Origin: JALUUH01 sp964636675
GTDB taxonomy: Bacteria > Pseudomonadota > Gammaproteobacteria > S012-40
DNA length: 8,997 nucleotides
Assembly (NCBI GenBank): GCA_964636675.1
Contig: CAZWUO010000158.1
Coordinates: 1 to 8,997, forward strand
Direction: 5' to 3'
Below are positions 6,935 to 8,997 of the stretch, piece by piece. Each line of letters begins with the position of its first letter. Within the stretch, counting starts at the first letter, position 1. Under the pieces are notes generated by a model. That model was given only the letters and a program-made list of their open reading frames with translations. It was not told where the DNA came from and did not search any database. Position numbers and translations under genes: made by a program.

Positions 6935-7651
6935 ATGGGTCGAGCCTATCAAAACCGTAAAGAATCTATGGCTAAAACATCGGATGCCAAAGCCAAAGTC
7001 TATAGTAAATACGGGCGTGAAATCTATGTGTGTGCCAAGGCGGGAGGGACGGATCCTGCGGGTAATTTAGCATTGCGCGGAATGCTTGAACGCGCTAAAA
7101 AAGATCAAGTCCCTAGCCATGTTATTGATAAAGCGCTTGAGAAAGCAAAGGGCGGTGGCGGTGAAAATTTTTCTCCCGCGCGTTACGAAGGGTTTGGTCC
7201 CGGTGGTTGCATGGTGATAGTCGATAGCTTAACGGATAATCCCAATCGTACTTTTGGCGATGTACGCCAGTGTTTTACCAAAACAAAATGTAAAATTGGT
7301 ACGCAGGGTAGCGTAAGCCATATGTTTGATCATGTGGCTATTTTGGTTTTTAACGGGAATGACGAAGAGGTTGTCTTGGATGCATTACTAGCGGCCGATG
7401 TCGATGTTAGCGATATCGAAAGTGAGGCTGGAAAGCTCACCGTGTTTACCCCGCATACCGAGTATTTTAAAGCAAAAAATATACTCATAAAAATCTTAGG
7501 TGAGATTGATTTTGAGGTGGATGAAATCCAGTTTTTACCGCAAAACCGGACACCGATAGCGGGTGATGATATTGTCATGTTTGAAAAATTTCTTGCTATG
7601 CTAAATGATTTAGATGATGTGCAAAATGTATATCACGATGCGGAGTATTAA
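6935..7651 (+). CDS. YebC/PmpR (TACO1) family protein, YeeN-like
   Basis: DUF28/YebC-family protein, 238 aa from ATG 6935, full length for the family. It begins MGRAYQNRKESM rather than the MAGHSKW of classical E. coli YebC, which places it nearer the YeeN-type branch. Family landmarks are KVYSKYGREIYVCAK (21-35), IDKALEKAKGG (64-74), YEGFGPGG (84-91) and NRTFGDVR, and it ends DDVQNVYH. Members have been described both as DNA-binding regulators and, for YebC2/TACO1 relatives, as translation factors acting at the ribosome; which applies here is not evident. It is monocistronic: divergent from the dsb pair and convergent with imuA. In many bacteria classical yebC precedes ruvC, but no ruv gene follows here. 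No LexA box is seen in its upstream region. Confidence 0.93.
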   Translation: MGRAYQNRKESMAKTSDAKAKVYSKYGREIYVCAKAGGTDPAGNLALRGMLERAKKDQVPSHVIDKALEKAKGGGGENFSPARYEGFGPGGCMVIVDSLTDNPNRTFGDVRQCFTKTKCKIGTQGSVSHMFDHVAILVFNGNDEEVVLDALLAADVDVSDIESEAGKLTVFTPHTEYFKAKNILIKILGEIDFEVDEIQFLPQNRTPIAGDDIVMFEKFLAMLNDLDDVQNVYHDAEY

Positions 7652-7705
7652 GAATTCTTCTTGGCTAACAAACATTCTTTTTGATGCTTGCATCAGTGGG
7701 CGTTG

Positions 7706-8335
7706 CTACGCAAAGGACTTTTTAAGAGGAATGATAATCTGATGCAACTGACTACCGCCACGAACCTTTAGCACATCTATTTGCAGCCCAGCTTGCAATG
7801 CAGTTAAGCGAAGTCGTAAAGCAGCCGGGGAAGATTTAGCCTCGGTAGTGCGAAAGACAAAACCTATGCTACGGCCATTTTCCGCAGCAAGTTGCAAGCG
7901 ACGCATTTCTTTGTCGGTCAAGTGCCTAGGCCAGCTCATTGCGATGCCACAAGCCTGCGCGCGCAATACTTTTTCCATGACCCATGAGCACTCACGCCCT
8001 AGGTGTTCGTGAGGCAAAACCAGGGTATATTCCAAGTCCACAGCGTGATCACGCAGGCTTGCAGCATAGGGGATAAAAGGCGGTGCAATCCACAAGGCAT
8101 ATTGGTATTGTTGGGTGATTCTGCGCAGCGTGGGCAGTAAAAGTTGCAGCTCTCCAATACCCCAGTGTGGTGCGATAATTTCAGTCAATGCATTTGCTGG
8201 CCAGCCATTTCCCGGTAATACATCATCAAGTATGCTAAACCCGGTTGAAGGGTTGGTTGCATTACTTTTGCTGATTTCACCGGCTCGCCAAAGCGCCGGA
8301 TTGTTGTGTAATAGTTCTTTAAGTGTTTTGTTCAT
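7706..8335 (-). CDS. imuA: ImuA, RecA-fold mutasome accessory protein
   Basis: ImuA/SulA-like family protein, 209 aa, a normal length. Family features are LWRAGE (15-20), STGFSILDDVLPGNGWP (30-46), ELQLLLPTLRR, WIAPPFIPYA, SWPRHL, MRRLQLAAENG and KVRGGS. The region equivalent to the RecA Walker A loop reads PHWGIGEL (56-63), without the GKT/S lysine, so ATP hydrolysis by that loop is unlikely; this is usual for ImuA. In studied systems ImuA is required with ImuB and DnaE2 for damage-induced mutagenesis. Unusually, it is not upstream of imuB here but about 2.1 kb past dnaE2 on the opposite strand. ATG 8335 has no clear Shine-Dalgarno sequence. Its own LexA-controlled promoter lies about 30 bp upstream, so it should be induced alongside imuB-dnaE2. 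The stop codon TAG (7708-7706) lies in a small GCGT-TGCT-ACGC hairpin. Confidence 0.92.
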   Translation of the reverse strand: MNKTLKELLHNNPALWRAGEISKSNATNPSTGFSILDDVLPGNGWPANALTEIIAPHWGIGELQLLLPTLRRITQQYQYALWIAPPFIPYAASLRDHAVDLEYTLVLPHEHLGRECSWVMEKVLRAQACGIAMSWPRHLTDKEMRRLQLAAENGRSIGFVFRTTEAKSSPAALRLRLTALQAGLQIDVLKVRGGSQLHQIIIPLKKSFA

Positions 8336-8364
8336 TTGTTAGGCTGTAACGGGTAATAATAGAA

Positions 8365-8384
8365 TACTGTTCATTATACCAGTA
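8365..8384 (-). promoter_or_regulatory. LexA box (SOS operator) of imuA
   Basis: The plus-strand 20-mer TACTGTTCATTATACCAGTA matches the LexA consensus in the left half (TACTGT) and in all but one base of the right half (CCAGTA for ACAGTA). CTGT-N8-CCAG variants are known in real E. coli operators such as uvrB and polB. The core is 8367-8382. It ends 29 bp before the imuA start codon and overlaps its -10. With the imuB box, this makes two independent SOS operators for one mutasome. Confidence 0.85.
8373..8381 (-). promoter_or_regulatory. imuA promoter (extended -10)
   Basis: On the minus strand TGGTATAAT is a perfect extended -10 (TGn-TATAAT), with TATAAT at 8378-8373. No good -35 lies at 16-18 bp, which is common for extended -10 promoters. 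Predicted transcription starts near 8366, giving a leader of about 30 nt. The -10 lies within the LexA core, the same design as at imuB. Inferred from motifs only. Confidence 0.65.
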
Positions 8385-8408
8385 TCGTGAAATTTTAGAG
8401 CATAAAGT

Positions 8409-8425
8409 ATATAGTGCACCTATAT
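8409..8425. repeat. Short dyad between imuA and the downstream membrane protein gene
   Basis: ATATAG (8409-8414) and CTATAT (8420-8425) form a 6-bp perfect inverted repeat around TGCAC. It lies upstream of both divergent genes, in AT-rich DNA. It could be an operator half-site pair or chance. The rest of 8385-8520 shows no feature I can name beyond a TATAAT at 8513-8518 that sits too close to the next start codon to be its -10. Confidence 0.25.
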
Positions 8426-8520
8426 TTTACATAGCATTCCGTTATAGTTTTATAGATGTTAGACGGATTGACTGTGGTCAATAAAAATGATGAGTGTTGC
8501 GATAAACTTGGGTATAATAA

Positions 8521-8940
8521 ATGAGAGATTTTCAATTATTGATACATTTTATAGGACTTATATTTGGTGCCGGGACGGGGTTTGCATTGTTTGTCATCGG
8601 TTTCTTAGCAAAACGTTTTCCAGAAGCATCACGAATTGAGGTGATTCGAAGCCTTTATCCATTGAGGTATATTTCTTATATTGGTTTACTGTTATTGCTT
8701 GCCTCTGGTGTGTTATTAGCTTTGCAAATTTCACCGGTCATTTACGGTACGCCCCTATTTATAACAAAAATGCTTGCAGTGTCAGGCATTATCTTATTGA
8801 GCTTATATGGATTTTGGCAAATGAAGTTTACCAATGGCAGTAATATTGCAATTCGTTTGAAGCGTTTAGGTTTTGCTGGAAAATTTAGCTTCGCACTCAG
8901 TATTGTCGCTGTTTTCTGTGCGGTATATACATTTCACTGA
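8521..8940 (+). CDS. Small four-helix integral membrane protein, function unknown
   Basis: A 139-aa protein that is mostly hydrophobic, with four predicted membrane helices at about 6-30, 50-70, 80-100 and 120-138. The loops are short; K31-R32 and K114/R115 are basic. The first helix has HFIGLIFGAGTG, recalling the His plus Gly-rich first helix of small haem- or metal-linked membrane families (DUF2269/CopD-like), but the similarity is too slight to assign. No signal peptide cleavage site or catalytic motif is seen. ATG 8521 is the first start after an in-frame TAA (8518-8520), and no strong Shine-Dalgarno precedes it. It diverges from imuA across 185 bp. The LexA box lies about 137 bp upstream and points at imuA, so SOS control of this gene is unlikely. 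Coding potential is convincing from length and composition; function is not. Confidence 0.75.
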   Translation: MRDFQLLIHFIGLIFGAGTGFALFVIGFLAKRFPEASRIEVIRSLYPLRYISYIGLLLLLASGVLLALQISPVIYGTPLFITKMLAVSGIILLSLYGFWQMKFTNGSNIAIRLKRLGFAGKFSFALSIVAVFCAVYTFH

Positions 8941-8997
8941 GATATACCCGTGACGTTTGAGATTTCAGTTTTATTGCACGCCTTCTTCATTCCATGG

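Noticed and set aside
7680..7722. Terminator between yebC and imuA
   Set aside because: TGATG-CTTG-CATCA (7681-7694 region) and GCGT-TGCT-ACGC are short stems, and no T run follows directly on either strand.
444..8003. Four CCTAGG sites (444, 856, 7925, 7998)
   Set aside because: CTAG is often scarce in such genomes, but four sites in 9 kb with no regular spacing give no functional signal.
8115..8342. Plus-strand frame antisense to imuA
   Set aside because: It overlaps the conserved N-terminal half of imuA and its translation has no family features.
8513..8518. TATAAT directly before the 8521 gene as its -10
   Set aside because: It ends 2 nt before the ATG, so transcription would start inside the coding region. 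No -35 is properly spaced, and AT-rich chance is likelier.
8950..8997. Open GTG frame running off the right edge, or a minus-strand C-terminus there
   Set aside because: Only 16 codons are visible, with no ribosome binding site and no recognisable protein sequence on either strand.

Overview
The window looks like chromosomal DNA from an AT-leaning gammaproteobacterium (GC in the low-to-mid 40s percent, judged by eye). Three things suggest this: E. coli-type LexA operators (CTGT-N8-ACAG type), an ImuB/DnaE2/ImuA set, and a YeeN-like YebC protein. The species cannot be named from sequence alone.

Layout. Positions 1-471 hold no gene I can support. A near-perfect LexA box at 472-491 contains an extended -10 and is followed by an unusually long leader of about 180 nt. 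Then come imuB (673-2388, +) and dnaE2 (2425-5580, +), 36 nt apart, as one SOS mutagenesis operon. Convergent to it is a two-gene minus-strand operon for a periplasmic disulfide pair: a DsbB/BdbC-like membrane protein (6286-6759) and a DsbA/BdbD-like thioredoxin-fold oxidoreductase (5633-6289), overlapping by 4 nt (ATGA). Divergent from that is a YebC/YeeN-family gene (6935-7651, +). Convergent to yebC is imuA (7706-8335, -), with its own LexA box and extended -10 at 8365-8384. The last gene (8521-8940, +) encodes a small four-helix membrane protein of unknown function.

How it fits together. ImuA, ImuB and DnaE2 form the known DNA-damage-inducible mutasome. DnaE2 is the error-prone polymerase, ImuB is a catalytically dead Y-family scaffold that supplies the sliding-clamp contact, and ImuA is a RecA-fold accessory protein. 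The usual arrangement is one operon, often with lexA. Here imuA has been separated, sits on the opposite strand about 2.1 kb past the end of dnaE2, and is reconnected by a matching LexA-controlled promoter. In both promoters the TATAAT lies inside the operator, so LexA should block polymerase directly.

Other notable points are a 76-residue N-terminal extension on ImuB carrying a clamp-binding-like hexapeptide (QLLLDF), a small tandem-repeat insertion in DnaE2, and mini-ORFs plus a possible coding echo in the imuB leader. I see no CRISPR array, rRNA, tRNA, transposase or phage gene. This is a variant arrangement of a known system; I find no evidence for a wholly new one.
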